NCBI RefSeq assembly: GCF_000169335.1
Contig: NZ_AAXW01000001.1
Coordinates: 124,001 to 188,000 of the forward strand
DNA from: Crocosphaera chwakensis CCY0110
GTDB lineage: Bacteria > Cyanobacteriota > Cyanobacteriia > Cyanobacteriales > Microcystaceae
Reading direction: 5' to 3'
Length of the DNA: 64,000 bases
The translations under genes and the position numbers were made by a program. Below, one piece after another: positions 26,995 through 35,923 of this stretch; position 1 is the first letter of the stretch; each line of letters starts with the position of its first letter. Below the pieces are notes generated by a model that saw only the letters and a list, made by a program, of their open reading frames with translations, was not told the DNA's origin and did not search any database.

Positions 26995-27891
26995 ATGAAT
27001 ACGATTCAAGCATCAAAAATCAACCCTCAAGCAACTATCGATCAATATACTTGGCATTGGCAAAATCAGCAATTTCAAGTAATTTATGAAACATTAGGTC
27101 AAGGAAATCCTGTTTTACTCTTACCTGCTTTTAGTACCGTTTCGAGTCGGACAGAAATGGCAAGAATTGCTCAATTGTTAGCCAAAGAATATCAAGTTTA
27201 TTTGTTAGACTGGTTAGGATTTGGAGACTCTCAACGGCCTGCTTTAGATTATAATCCTCAACTTTATCATCAATTACTTAAAGATTTTGTTAACAATACT
27301 TTTCAAGAACCTGTGATCATTATTGCTGCAGGTCATAGTGTTGGTTATGCTTTAGAATTAGCTAAAATTGCCTCTGAAACTATTAGTAAACTGATTTTAG
27401 TTGCTCCCACTTGGCGTGGACCTTTAAGAGTAATGGGTGTTCCCAAAAGTATCAGAAATTTAGTAAAAAATTTAGTTAGAACTCCTATCATTGGACAGTT
27501 TCTTTATTATCTAAATACAACCCCTGGTTTTCTTAAGTTCATGTATCGCCGTCATGTTTATACTGATAGCACAAAATTAACCGATGAGTTTATTACCAAT
27601 AAACGCAATATTACCCAACGAGAAGGCGCAAGATTTTCCCCTGTTGCTTTTGTCACAGGAACATTAGACCCCATAGAAAGTAGAAATGATTTTCTCAGTT
27701 TAATTGAATCTTTATCTCAACCTATTTTAACTATTATTGCCGAACAATCTCCCCCTTATTCTAAACAAGAAATGGAGGCAATTACCTCCATTGATAAGAT
27801 TTCTATTGTCCGTTTACCCGGTACTTTAGGAGTTCATGAAGAATCTCCAGAATTAGTAACAGAAACGATGCAAAATTTTCTACAAAGTTAA
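26995..27891 (+). CDS. Alpha/beta-fold hydrolase
   Basis: About 298 residues from the ATG at 26995 (a TTG at 26986 is the other option). PVLLLPAFSTVSSRTEM is the oxyanion region, LDWLGFGDSQRP follows, the nucleophile elbow is GHSVGYALEL, and LGVHEESPE near the end supplies the histidine. Cyanobacterial members of this group are unassigned esterases or lipases. The 320 bases upstream are a divergent promoter region without a recognised motif. Confidence 0.8.
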   Translation: MNTIQASKINPQATIDQYTWHWQNQQFQVIYETLGQGNPVLLLPAFSTVSSRTEMARIAQLLAKEYQVYLLDWLGFGDSQRPALDYNPQLYHQLLKDFVNNTFQEPVIIIAAGHSVGYALELAKIASETISKLILVAPTWRGPLRVMGVPKSIRNLVKNLVRTPIIGQFLYYLNTTPGFLKFMYRRHVYTDSTKLTDEFITNKRNITQREGARFSPVAFVTGTLDPIESRNDFLSLIESLSQPILTIIAEQSPPYSKQEMEAITSIDKISIVRLPGTLGVHEESPELVTETMQNFLQS

Positions 27892-27921
27892 TATGAAAAT
27901 GATGAAAATCTCAGATAATTC

Positions 27922-28287
27922 TTATTTTACTTTATGACGACCACCAGCCCAAGGAGGAGGGCTACCGGGTTGACGAATTTGAATCACTTCACCATTATTT
28001 TTCCTAATGGTATAAGCATCAAAATCATCATCATCATACTCACCGACAACGGTTATTTTTTCACCAGAAGTTACATTAATTTGATGATACCAACGAGGAC
28101 CTACATCCACAATAATTTGTCCTGTTCCATCATCTAAAATAAATTCGTTGCCTACCACATCTTTGACTTCACCAGAAATTGAGATCCCTGTATTTTGTTG
28201 TAGTTCTCGGATAGGAATTTGAGCATTAACAAGAGAATGGCTGGTTATTCCAAGAGAAATAAGCGTCAAGAAAATTGCTGATTTCAT
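27922..28287 (-). CDS. Exported OB-fold protein (YgiW/BOF-like)
   Basis: A 121-residue protein. The signal peptide ends near SLVNAQ (residue 23). Then comes a small beta barrel: ISISGEVKDVVGNEFILDDG, IIVDVGPRWYHQ, and KITVVGEYDDDDFDAYTIRK. The pattern fits bacterial OB-fold (BOF) proteins, which are periplasmic and stress-linked. Convergent with the hydrolase gene. Confidence 0.65.
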   Translation of the reverse strand: MKSAIFLTLISLGITSHSLVNAQIPIRELQQNTGISISGEVKDVVGNEFILDDGTGQIIVDVGPRWYHQINVTSGEKITVVGEYDDDDFDAYTIRKNNGEVIQIRQPGSPPPWAGGRHKVK

Positions 28288-28397
28288 GATACTGAAATTG
28301 TTGATTGAGAATAACTACTATTGATAGTTTAACAAATTATTTATTGTTGATCTACGATATTTAGTAGGTCTTACCTACCCTCGCTTTTTTGTTATAA

Positions 28398-29435
28398 TTA
28401 AAGCATAGCTAAACTGGGCTTAATTAAGGCTTCAGCAATGCGTTGGCTCCCTTTAATTGCCCCTGCTAAATTACGAGCAACCGGCCCAACTTGTAAAGCA
28501 GATAAACCTCCCATAATAAATAATTCCAAGCATGGCCAACGTAAATATTGATCTAAAATAGGTAATCCTTGAACGAATTGAGTCGGATAATTTTCCTGAA
28601 TATCAGTTAACAAAGGATGCTCATTAACCCTAAATTGTGTCCCTGTGGCTAACCAAATTTGATCACAAAAAAAATGTTTTTCATCTTTACATTTTATTTC
28701 CCATTGATTATCTTTCCAATCAGCTTTAATGACTTCACAATTTTCTTCAAGGGTTAAAGGTTTATCCCTTGTCATCCGTCTTAATTTTAACATCATGGCA
28801 GGAGTCATTGATCCCCCATCTCTTGCCTGATGAATCAGTTTCCATCGCTTTTCCCAGTTTAATTCTAAATAAAAATCCTTTAAATACTTCTGCCCTAACC
28901 AACCTGGATCAGCATCAAATAATTTTTCTTTTAACTGTCGTCTTGCCATTAAAATAACCTTAGCCCCTTGCTCAATTGCGCCTACTGCTAAATGGCCAGA
29001 GGTTAATCCTCCACCAATGATTAAAATTCGTTTATTTTTTACTTTTAACGTTCTTAAATCTATCTGCTGAGAATGTAATAATTTATCTTGAGGATAGGGA
29101 CTTTTAATGTTATTGACCCAATCAGGAAATTGAGGAATTCCACCCCCTGTCGCTAAAATCACACGACGAGCAATGAATTGATTACCACTTTCTAACATTA
29201 ACTGAAATCGACGAGAAGAGGGAACTTTGATCGGCAAAATTCGAGTTACTTTATCAGAATAAACTAAATTTTCTAAGTCCCAATTTTTAATAATATCCTC
29301 ACAAAAATCATTAAATAAATTTGTCCCTGGTAAGTCATAGGGAGGAAATAATTCTTGACGACGATGTTCTGCAAATTTTCTCAACTGATAGGGGTTAGGA
29401 TGGGGATGATGTACCGCAGGGGATCTTAACCTGCA
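28398..29435 (-). pseudogene. FAD/NAD(P)-binding oxidoreductase lacking its N-terminus
   Basis: The frame continues upstream of the first possible start (TTG 29384) through PAVHHPHPNPYQLRKFAEHR to about 29435, where a stop appears. This stretch is normal internal sequence of cyanobacterial flavoprotein monooxygenase-like proteins. The first about 100 residues, with the FAD-binding GxGxxG, are gone. The second dinucleotide fold (RILIIGGGLTSGHLAV) and the rest are intact. The break lies beside the IS66/IS630 nest and shows that DNA was lost there. Confidence 0.82.
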
Positions 29436-29438
29436 TTA

Positions 29439-29730
29439 TTCATGAAGAAAAAACAAAACCAAAAACATAAGAAATTAGCATCAAAAGCGATTTTTTATTA
29501 AATAGATTCTTAAAAAGTAGTGAATTGGCGTAATTCAATCACAGAAAATTAATGGAAGAACAGAAAAAAGACTAATTTAACGTTAGATGGATACACCAAT
29601 CCTATGAGAGATGAATGTTAGGAAAAAATCAATTGTTTACCCGAAGATAATCGTTGTATTATGCAGAGTATTTCCTCACGAAAAGGACAATGAGCAGCTA
29701 ATTCTACTAAAGTTCTTCTAACAGAAACAG
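29439..29730. other. Scar region between truncated flavoprotein and IS66
   Basis: About 290 bases with no intact gene. On the minus strand 29618-29730 holds an open fragment of 36 codons (VSVRRTLVELAAHCPFREEI and ILCIIQRLSSGKQL) that ends in a stop and is cut at the IS66 end. I cannot assign it. It does not continue the IS630 transposase found on the other side of IS66. Confidence 0.5.
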
Positions 29731-31252
29731 GTAAGGATTCAGGTGGCAAATATTGACAAACAGGCTGACTGCGCTAAAGTAACGGTATGAGTCAAACTGA
29801 ACCAGGAGTACAGTTAAATCCAGACGAATTAAACCAACTGTCAAAATCTGGGTTGGTACAAATTATCTTGGCTCAACAGAAACTTATCGAGCAGCTACAA
29901 AAAGAAATAGAAAAATTAAAGCTCAGTCGTAATTTAGATAGCCAAACCTCATCAAAACCCCCATCAACAGACTTATTGAAAAAGTCTGAGAAGGCTAAAA
30001 CAACTGAAGACGATAAGGATAAGAAAAGAAAACCAGGGGGACAACCTGGACATAAGGGAAAAACAAGGAAAGGCTTTGGGAGAATTGACAGAATTCAAAT
30101 CTTGCAACCATCAATATGTAGTCACTGTGGTCAAACAGAATTATTAATAGAACCAGTGAAAGTTGATTCTCAGCAGGTAGCACAACTGGTAGATAAACCC
30201 ATTGAGGTAGTAGAATATCATCGTCATCATTGTCGCTGTGGGCATTGTGGTGAAGTGACCAAAGCGAATTGGTCGCCCAAGACCGTCCCAGGACAAGATT
30301 TAGGAGTGAAGTTACAAGCTTTTCTGGGATGGTTAGGGAATTATGGACATCTACCTTATGAAAAGCAACAAGAGATGTTGTGGGAGTTAGGGCAAATTGA
30401 GATAGGTATGGGGACCATCGTAGCCACCAATCAACGAGTAGAAACAGCCATTAATCCGTCGGTTGAACAATTATCCAAGTGGGTCAAAGTAGAACAACCC
30501 CCAATTCATGTTGATGAAACACCCTGGCCAGTGAAGGGAGTCAAAGAATGGTTGTGGGTATTTACCAATCAACTTTTCTGCCTGTTTCGGGCTGCTGATA
30601 CTAGGGGGCGTAAGGAATTAGAAGATCAGTTAGGCCATGAATATGGTGGTGTTTTAAGTAGTGATGATTTGGGAGTTTACAATGGTTATACTGTTGTTGC
30701 TCAACAGAAATGTTTGGCACATTTACGCCGTCACTTTCAGCGATTAATAAAAACTCCAGGTCAATATAACAAAACCATCGGTCAAACTTTTCTCAAATTA
30801 ATTGATGAAGCTTTCCGTCATTATCGTATTTGGCAAAACGATAAGAATAGGCATGGTTATCAAGTTTGGGCAAGACAATTCAAAGATAAGATAAAGATAG
30901 CCACAGAAGAATGGAAGCCTAAAGCCGGTTATGAAGCCGGAAAACTTTTGCGAAACCTTCGGCAAAAGGCAGAGCAATGGTGGTATTTTCTGGAGCATCC
31001 AGAGATCCCCCCTGATAATAATCTTGCTGAAAGATCCTTAAGATTAGCCATCACGAAACGGAAAGTTAGTGGGGGTTCAAGAAGCATGGAACGATTTAAA
31101 CAAACAGCTAACTTATTGACGGTTATTCAAACTTGTCGTCGTCAAGAACGTTCGGTGATTGATTTTTTCGAGAAGTCATTAATAGCCAAAGTCGGTCATC
31201 CGAATTGTTTGTTTCCTTCCCTAATTCCTAACTTCTAGACCTGAATCCTTAC
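29731..31252. mobile_element. IS66-family insertion sequence
   Basis: Inverted repeats GTAAGGATTCAGGT (29731-29744) and ACCTGAATCCTTAC (31239-31252) bound a 1522-bp element with one transposase gene. One or two further bases outside also pair, so the edge may shift slightly. Expected 8-bp target duplications are not found: the left flank ends GAAACAG and the right flank starts CTTCACT. The small accessory genes tnpA/tnpB of classic IS66 are absent. Confidence 0.82.
29787..31238 (+). CDS. IS66-family transposase
   Basis: 483 residues. An N-terminal leucine-rich coiled segment (24-46) is followed by a zinc finger with C111/C114 and C149-C154 (CSHCG, CRCGHCG). The DDE catalytic residues are D243 (HVDETPW), D293/D294 (SSDDLG) and E415 (NNLAERSLR). 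All domains look intact, so the element may still be active. It begins 56 nt inside the left inverted repeat. Confidence 0.93.
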   Translation: MSQTEPGVQLNPDELNQLSKSGLVQIILAQQKLIEQLQKEIEKLKLSRNLDSQTSSKPPSTDLLKKSEKAKTTEDDKDKKRKPGGQPGHKGKTRKGFGRIDRIQILQPSICSHCGQTELLIEPVKVDSQQVAQLVDKPIEVVEYHRHHCRCGHCGEVTKANWSPKTVPGQDLGVKLQAFLGWLGNYGHLPYEKQQEMLWELGQIEIGMGTIVATNQRVETAINPSVEQLSKWVKVEQPPIHVDETPWPVKGVKEWLWVFTNQLFCLFRAADTRGRKELEDQLGHEYGGVLSSDDLGVYNGYTVVAQQKCLAHLRRHFQRLIKTPGQYNKTIGQTFLKLIDEAFRHYRIWQNDKNRHGYQVWARQFKDKIKIATEEWKPKAGYEAGKLLRNLRQKAEQWWYFLEHPEIPPDNNLAERSLRLAITKRKVSGGSRSMERFKQTANLLTVIQTCRRQERSVIDFFEKSLIAKVGHPNCLFPSLIPNF

Positions 31253-31655
31253 CTTCACTCTTTTTTGATGGACTTTTTCATTGTCTTTTTCAGGTGCATA
31301 TAAAGTTTTTTTTGACACTATAATTCAATCTTTGGCTGATTCTTCCCATTGTGGTTTTTTTGACTTGCACTCCTGTTTCTTTATAGAGTAACTCACATAA
31401 TTCTTCGAGAGTTGCATCATTATTTTTTTCCATGATTTCCACTAAAATAACCAATTGCTCACTATTAAGCTTAGGAGATGGGCTTCCTCCTTGCGGTAAA
31501 GGTCTAATATCTCCAGTTTGTTGATATTGTTTAAGCAATTTTTGAATAAAGCTTTTCGCTACTCCAAAACGCTTAGCTAGATTCCTGATAGAGAGGTTTT
31601 CTTTTTTCCACACTTCTATGATTTTTTCTCTAAAGTCTATAGAATAAGGCTTCAT
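31253..31655 (-). pseudogene. IS630 transposase, N-terminal half
   Basis: MKPYSIDFREKIIEVWKKEN starts an HTH region with LSIRNLAKRFGVAKSFIQKL and TTMGRISQRLNYSVKK. At an A8 run (31306-31313) the frame breaks after 121 residues. In the +1 frame the expected continuation TLYAPEKDNEKVHQKRVK is readable up to 31253. This is either programmed slippage, which occurs in IS630 elements, or an indel. The DDE catalytic half is missing. Confidence 0.85.
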
Positions 31656-31720
31656 TTTTTAGTACATCAGTAATAGATATTACAATCTATAATGTACCTC
31701 ATGAGTCAGGGAAATGCTAT
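31253..31720 (-). mobile_element. Remnant of an IS630-family element, cut by IS66
   Basis: The right end of an IS630-type element. The outer edge lies near 31716-31722, at a TATATA where COG0523 coding sequence resumes. The transposase gene runs leftwards and is interrupted at 31252 by the IS66 right end. The remaining 3' half of the transposase is not on the far side of IS66. Confidence 0.75.
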
Positions 31721-32138
31721 ATATCAAACCCAAAATACTGAAATTGCCATGAATTACTTGTTAGGTATTCAAGCTTTTAATTTAAACTATGCCCTAGAAA
31801 TTGATCCTAATTTTTTATCAGAAGATGCCCATGAACATGATAATTCTGTCTATTCTGTTGCTTTTGTAGAATCAGGACAATTAGATATGGAGAAAGTGAG
31901 TAATTGGATCAGTAATTTATTAAGAACTCAAGGGCAAGATATCTTTAGAATGAAGGGAATTCTTAATATTGCAGGGATGAATGAAAGATTAGTTTTACAA
32001 GGGGTTCATATGTTGTTAAACGCTAAACCCGATCGCCTTTGGAAACCTGAAGAGATTCGCAGAAATGAATTAGTTTTTATTGGTCGCAATTTAGATGAAA
32101 TGCAGTTAAAAGAGGAGTTAAAAGCGTGTCTGGTTTAA
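31692..32138 (+). pseudogene. Second COG0523 GTPase, C-terminal half only
   Basis: 148 residues from an ATG (31692) that lies in the IS630 end. True COG0523 sequence starts near 31719 with IYQTQNTEIAMNYLLGIQAF. It continues through the EDAHEHDNSVYSVAFVE metal-binding segment and the complete CobW C-terminal domain (FRMKGILNIAG, VFIGRNLDE). The whole GTPase core with Walker A and CxCC is missing, removed by the IS630 junction. The stop overlaps the WD40 gene start by 13 nt. Whether the stump is made is unknown. Confidence 0.85.
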
Positions 32139-33193
32139 AAACACATCTATCCCCTTTATTTGAACTACAATGGACAGGGCAACTCTCAGATTATGTCACT
32201 GATTTGGCTTGGTCAAATAGTGATTATTTAGCAGCCAGTTCTGGGTCAGGAGAGGTATTCTTATGGAATCTTAAAACTGAAGAACCTAGGTTAGTTTTAT
32301 CTCCCCAAGAAACATCAATTGATTGCTTAGAATTTTCCCATGATGGGCAATTTTTGGCAGCAGCCGGACAAGAAGGAAAGGTAAAAATCTGGACAATTAA
32401 GCCTCATATTGAGTTAATTAATTCTTGGGGAAAACAAGGCCAATGGATTGATCATTTAGCTTGGCATCCGACTAAAAATCAACTAGCCTTTAGTTTAGGC
32501 CGTTATGTACAAGTAGTGGACGTTGTGGCTGAAGAAATTATCGCCACTTTACCCTTTGAAACCTCTTCTGTATTAGGAATGAGTTGGCATCCATCGGGTG
32601 AAAATTTAGCAGTTGCTGGTAATGGTGGGGTTAAAATTTGGAATGCTAATCAATGGAATGATGACCCGATTGTAGTAGAAATGGCTGCAGCTTGTACTGC
32701 GATCGCTTGGTCAAAGGATGGAGACTATTTGGCTGCTAGTTGTTTAGATAATACGGTCTTAGTTTGGCGTTGGCAAGATGAAATTCCTTGGCGTATGACA
32801 GGGTTTGGGGGAAAAATTCGTCATGTAACTTGGTCTAATATTAAATCAGAAATTGCCCCTTTATTAGCAGTTAGTTGTTTAGAAGAAATTGTTGTTTGGA
32901 AAAAAGAAAAAAATGACGAGGATGGTTGGTTATCATGGGGTTTAATAGGCCACGAAGATATGATTACAGATATAGGGTTTCAACCGAATAGTTTATTATT
33001 GGCATCAGTCGGAGAAAATGGAGAATTATTATTATGGCAAAAAGCGAAACAATTGGGTCAACGTTCACAAGAAACTTTAGAAGAATTTTCTAGGTTAGAA
33101 TGGCATCCTTCGGGGGAAAATTTAGCTATCGGGGGGCAAAAGGGAGGATTATTTATTTTGAAAAAATCTTATCGAGGTCGAGGATTTGGATAA
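32126..33193 (+). CDS. WD40 beta-propeller protein coupled to COG0523
   Basis: 355 residues from GTG 32126, with AGAGGAG at 32111-32117, inside the end of the COG0523 stump. At least seven WD-type blades are visible, for example VTDLAWSNSDYLAASSGSGE, FLAAAGQEGKVKIW, LAASCLDNTVLVW and LLASVGENGELLLW. There is no enzymatic domain and no signal peptide, so it is probably a scaffold. It ends 1 nt before the znuB stop on the other strand. Placement between a COG0523 gene and znuABC suggests a role in zinc handling; that is inference. Confidence 0.8.
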   Translation: MSGLKTHLSPLFELQWTGQLSDYVTDLAWSNSDYLAASSGSGEVFLWNLKTEEPRLVLSPQETSIDCLEFSHDGQFLAAAGQEGKVKIWTIKPHIELINSWGKQGQWIDHLAWHPTKNQLAFSLGRYVQVVDVVAEEIIATLPFETSSVLGMSWHPSGENLAVAGNGGVKIWNANQWNDDPIVVEMAAACTAIAWSKDGDYLAASCLDNTVLVWRWQDEIPWRMTGFGGKIRHVTWSNIKSEIAPLLAVSCLEEIVVWKKEKNDEDGWLSWGLIGHEDMITDIGFQPNSLLLASVGENGELLLWQKAKQLGQRSQETLEEFSRLEWHPSGENLAIGGQKGGLFILKKSYRGRGFG

Positions 33194-33194
33194 A

Positions 33195-34076
33195 TTATTT
33201 ACTTGATTTTGTTAATTGATCTAAAAGCTGTTTACTTCGATAAATAACTTCAGGACGAGTTAAAATGCCCTGAGAAGGACTTACCAATAAAGCTAATAAA
33301 AATAAACTCGTTACCACTAACACAATAGCTGCCCCTGAAGGCACATTTAAGTAGTAACTGAGGTAAATTCCTATAATGCCACTTAAACTGCCAATAATAG
33401 CCCCAAGGATCATCATTTGATGGAGTTCTTTAACTAATAAATAAGCAGTAATACTTGGCCCGACTAATAAAGAAACCACTAACACAACTCCCACCGCTTG
33501 CATACTAGCAATAATAGTTAAAGTAATGGCAGAAATTAACCCTAAATGAATCCATTTAACAGGTAATCCCATCGCTTGTGCGCCCAAAGGATTAAAGGTA
33601 TAAAATAATAATTCTTTATAAAAAAGCTTGACAAATAGAATGATGAAAATAACAATCATCAAAGTTCGAGTAAAATCATTTTTGGTCACACCAAGAATAT
33701 CTCCAAATAAAAAACTATGAAGATCAATTTTACTTTTTAATAGAGTAATCAATATGATTCCTAATGCTAAAAACCCAGAAAAAACTAACGCCATCGCTAC
33801 ATCAACTTTAATTTTAGATTGAGATTGAATCCAAGAAATAACTAAGGTACTTAAGAGTCCCGAAATAAATGCTCCTAAAAAAATATCGATTCCTAAATAA
33901 AACGCGATCGCTAATCCGGGTAACACAGCATGGGCAATAACATCTCCTAATAATCCCATTTTTTGGACAATTAAATAACTACCAGTGACAGCACAAAGAA
34001 TTCCCAATAAAATAATAATTATTAGGGCATTTCTCATAAATTCAAAGGTTAGGGGTTCAAGTAATAAATTAATCAT
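33195..34076 (-). CDS. znuB: Zinc ABC transporter permease
   Basis: A 293-residue ABC-3 family permease with about eight to nine membrane segments. FMRNALIIIILLGILCAVTG at the start, LLGDVIAHAVLPGLAIAFYLG and GVVLVVSLLVGPSITAYLL are typical ZnuB/MntB motifs. It lies 32 nt downstream of znuC on the same strand. Manganese permeases look similar, but the Zur-like box and His-rich ZnuA favour zinc. Confidence 0.88.
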   Translation of the reverse strand: MINLLLEPLTFEFMRNALIIIILLGILCAVTGSYLIVQKMGLLGDVIAHAVLPGLAIAFYLGIDIFLGAFISGLLSTLVISWIQSQSKIKVDVAMALVFSGFLALGIILITLLKSKIDLHSFLFGDILGVTKNDFTRTLMIVIFIILFVKLFYKELLFYTFNPLGAQAMGLPVKWIHLGLISAITLTIIASMQAVGVVLVVSLLVGPSITAYLLVKELHQMMILGAIIGSLSGIIGIYLSYYLNVPSGAAIVLVVTSLFLLALLVSPSQGILTRPEVIYRSKQLLDQLTKSSK

Positions 34077-34108
34077 TATTTAATTAAGTTTAAATTAGAA
34101 TAAGGAGA

Positions 34109-34858
34109 TCAACGGATTCCAGAGGGAAAATGATTAGGACTACCATTTAAGAAAATAACATTATCTCCATACGCTTCTTGAATATTCTCAGCCGTAATAA
34201 CTTCAGAACGAGAACCATTAGCAATCAAAGTTTTATTAATTAATAAAAATCGATCATACTCTCTTGCTGTTTCCCGCAATTCATGACCGACTACTAATAA
34301 AATTTTTCCCGATGATTTTAACTCATCAAATACTTCAAAAAGCATCGCTTCAGTTTTTTTATCAACCCCAATAAAGGGTTCATCAAATAAGAATAATTCT
34401 GCTTCTTGGGCTAATGCTTGGGCTAAAAATACCCGTTGTTGTTGTCCCCCTGATAACTCTCCAATGGGACGATCTTTTAATTCCCACATTCCCACTCGCA
34501 TCAAAGCTTGGTGAACGATCATTTTAGATTGGCGAGAAATAGACTTAAATAACCCTGTATGGCGAATTCTGGCCATCATGACCACATTCTTCACAGTAAT
34601 GGGATAATCCCAGTCAATTTGGCTTCTTTGGGGAATGTAAGCCACTTGTGCCAATTGTTTCGATAAGGAACGAAAACGAAATTTGACGTTTCCTCGATCT
34701 ACAGGGACTAATCCTAAGATACCTTTGATTAAAGAGCTTTTTCCTGCTCCATTCGGTCCGATAATCCCGACAATTTCCCCAGGTTGTAAACAAAAGCTGA
34801 TATTTTCTACAGCTACCACCCCTCGGTAGTTAACTCCCAGATGCTGGACTTCTAACAT
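34109..34858 (-). CDS. znuC: Zinc ABC transporter ATPase
   Basis: 249 residues. Walker A GPNGAGKSS at 34-42, Q-loop in YIPQRSQIDWDYP, signature LSGGQQQ at 135-141, Walker B FLFDEP around 157-161 and the switch histidine in VVGHEL. The IPQR and DWDYP stretch is typical of metal-uptake ATPases. First gene of znuCB, divergent from znuA across a 48-bp region with a Zur-like box. Confidence 0.92.
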   Translation of the reverse strand: MLEVQHLGVNYRGVVAVENISFCLQPGEIVGIIGPNGAGKSSLIKGILGLVPVDRGNVKFRFRSLSKQLAQVAYIPQRSQIDWDYPITVKNVVMMARIRHTGLFKSISRQSKMIVHQALMRVGMWELKDRPIGELSGGQQQRVFLAQALAQEAELFLFDEPFIGVDKKTEAMLFEVFDELKSSGKILLVVGHELRETAREYDRFLLINKTLIANGSRSEVITAENIQEAYGDNVIFLNGSPNHFPSGIR

Positions 34859-34871
34859 GATTTTAAACTAG

Positions 34872-34884
34872 AATGATTATCATT
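34872..34884. promoter_or_regulatory. Zur-type operator between znuC and znuA
   Basis: AATGATTATCATT is a 13-bp perfect palindrome, continuing rightwards as ATCATAAT, in the 48-bp divergent region. One operator could control both znuCB and znuA. The 13-bp core is identical to that before folE. Confidence 0.8.
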
Positions 34885-34906
34885 ATCATAATGGATCAAA
34901 AAACTT

Positions 34907-35911
34907 ATGTTAAGTCTTTTCAAATTAAATTATTCCTTACTTCCTTGCACCCTATTAATGGGGTTAGTTGGCTGTGCAACGTCCCAACCAGAGGCTGTAA
35001 CGCCTACGGATAATCGTCCCTTAGTGGTAGCAACCACCAGTATTTTGTGCGATCTGACTGAACAACTGGCACAAGAAACTATCAATCTTCAATGTTTACT
35101 AGATCCAGGAGTTGATCCTCATCTGTATCAACCCACTCCAGAGGATCGACAGGCCATTGATAAAGCTCAATTGATCTTGTATGGGGGTTATAATTTCGAT
35201 GCCAGCTTAATCCAATTAATCGAAGCTAGTAATAATTCTGCACCTAAAATAGCAGTTCATGAACAAGCTGTTTCTCAACCTTTAATGGGAAAAGAACATA
35301 ATCATGATCATAATCATAACCATGAAGAAAACCGAGATCAAGTAACCGAAAATCTCCCCGATCCTCATATTTGGCATGACGCGAATAATGGCATCAAAAT
35401 AGTGCAAGTTATTACCCAAACATTAGAAACTTTGCAACCCGATCAGGCTGAACAATACCAAAATAATCAAGTTAAAATGACCGAAAAATTAACCGCTATT
35501 GATAATTGGATTAAAGAACAAATTGCCACCATTCCTGTCAGACAACGAAAATTAGTGATGACTCACGACGCATTAGGATACTATGTTAATGCTTATAATT
35601 TAACCTTTGAGGGAGCCTTAGAGGGATTTAGTACAGAGGAGTCTCCCACAGCTTCACGAGTTAGTGAACTGGTCAAAGAGGTAAAAAAGACCCAAGTTCC
35701 TACTATTTTTACAGAAAATACTATCAATCCTAAATTAATTGAAACGGTAGCAAAAGAAGCTAATGTTAAAGTTGCTCAACAACAACTTTACACTGATGGG
35801 TTAGGAGAAACAGGAACAAGCGGAGATAGTTATCAAAAAATGTTAATCTCTAATACCCAAACCATTGTGATAGGATTAGGGGGAACTTATCAGCCTTTTC
35901 AATCTCGATAA
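34907..35911 (+). CDS. znuA: Zinc-binding lipoprotein of ABC transporter
   Basis: 334 residues. Signal peptide with lipobox LVGC (C23). Metal ligands are H72 (VDPHLYQ), H154/H157 (DPHIWHD) and H220 (VMTHDAL). A histidine-rich loop at 130-139 (KEHNHDHNHNHEE) marks zinc rather than manganese binders. It captures periplasmic zinc for ZnuBC. The His-rich loop is short compared with some homologues. Confidence 0.92.
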   Translation: MLSLFKLNYSLLPCTLLMGLVGCATSQPEAVTPTDNRPLVVATTSILCDLTEQLAQETINLQCLLDPGVDPHLYQPTPEDRQAIDKAQLILYGGYNFDASLIQLIEASNNSAPKIAVHEQAVSQPLMGKEHNHDHNHNHEENRDQVTENLPDPHIWHDANNGIKIVQVITQTLETLQPDQAEQYQNNQVKMTEKLTAIDNWIKEQIATIPVRQRKLVMTHDALGYYVNAYNLTFEGALEGFSTEESPTASRVSELVKEVKKTQVPTIFTENTINPKLIETVAKEANVKVAQQQLYTDGLGETGTSGDSYQKMLISNTQTIVIGLGGTYQPFQSR

Positions 35912-35923
35912 ATTAAAATTGCT

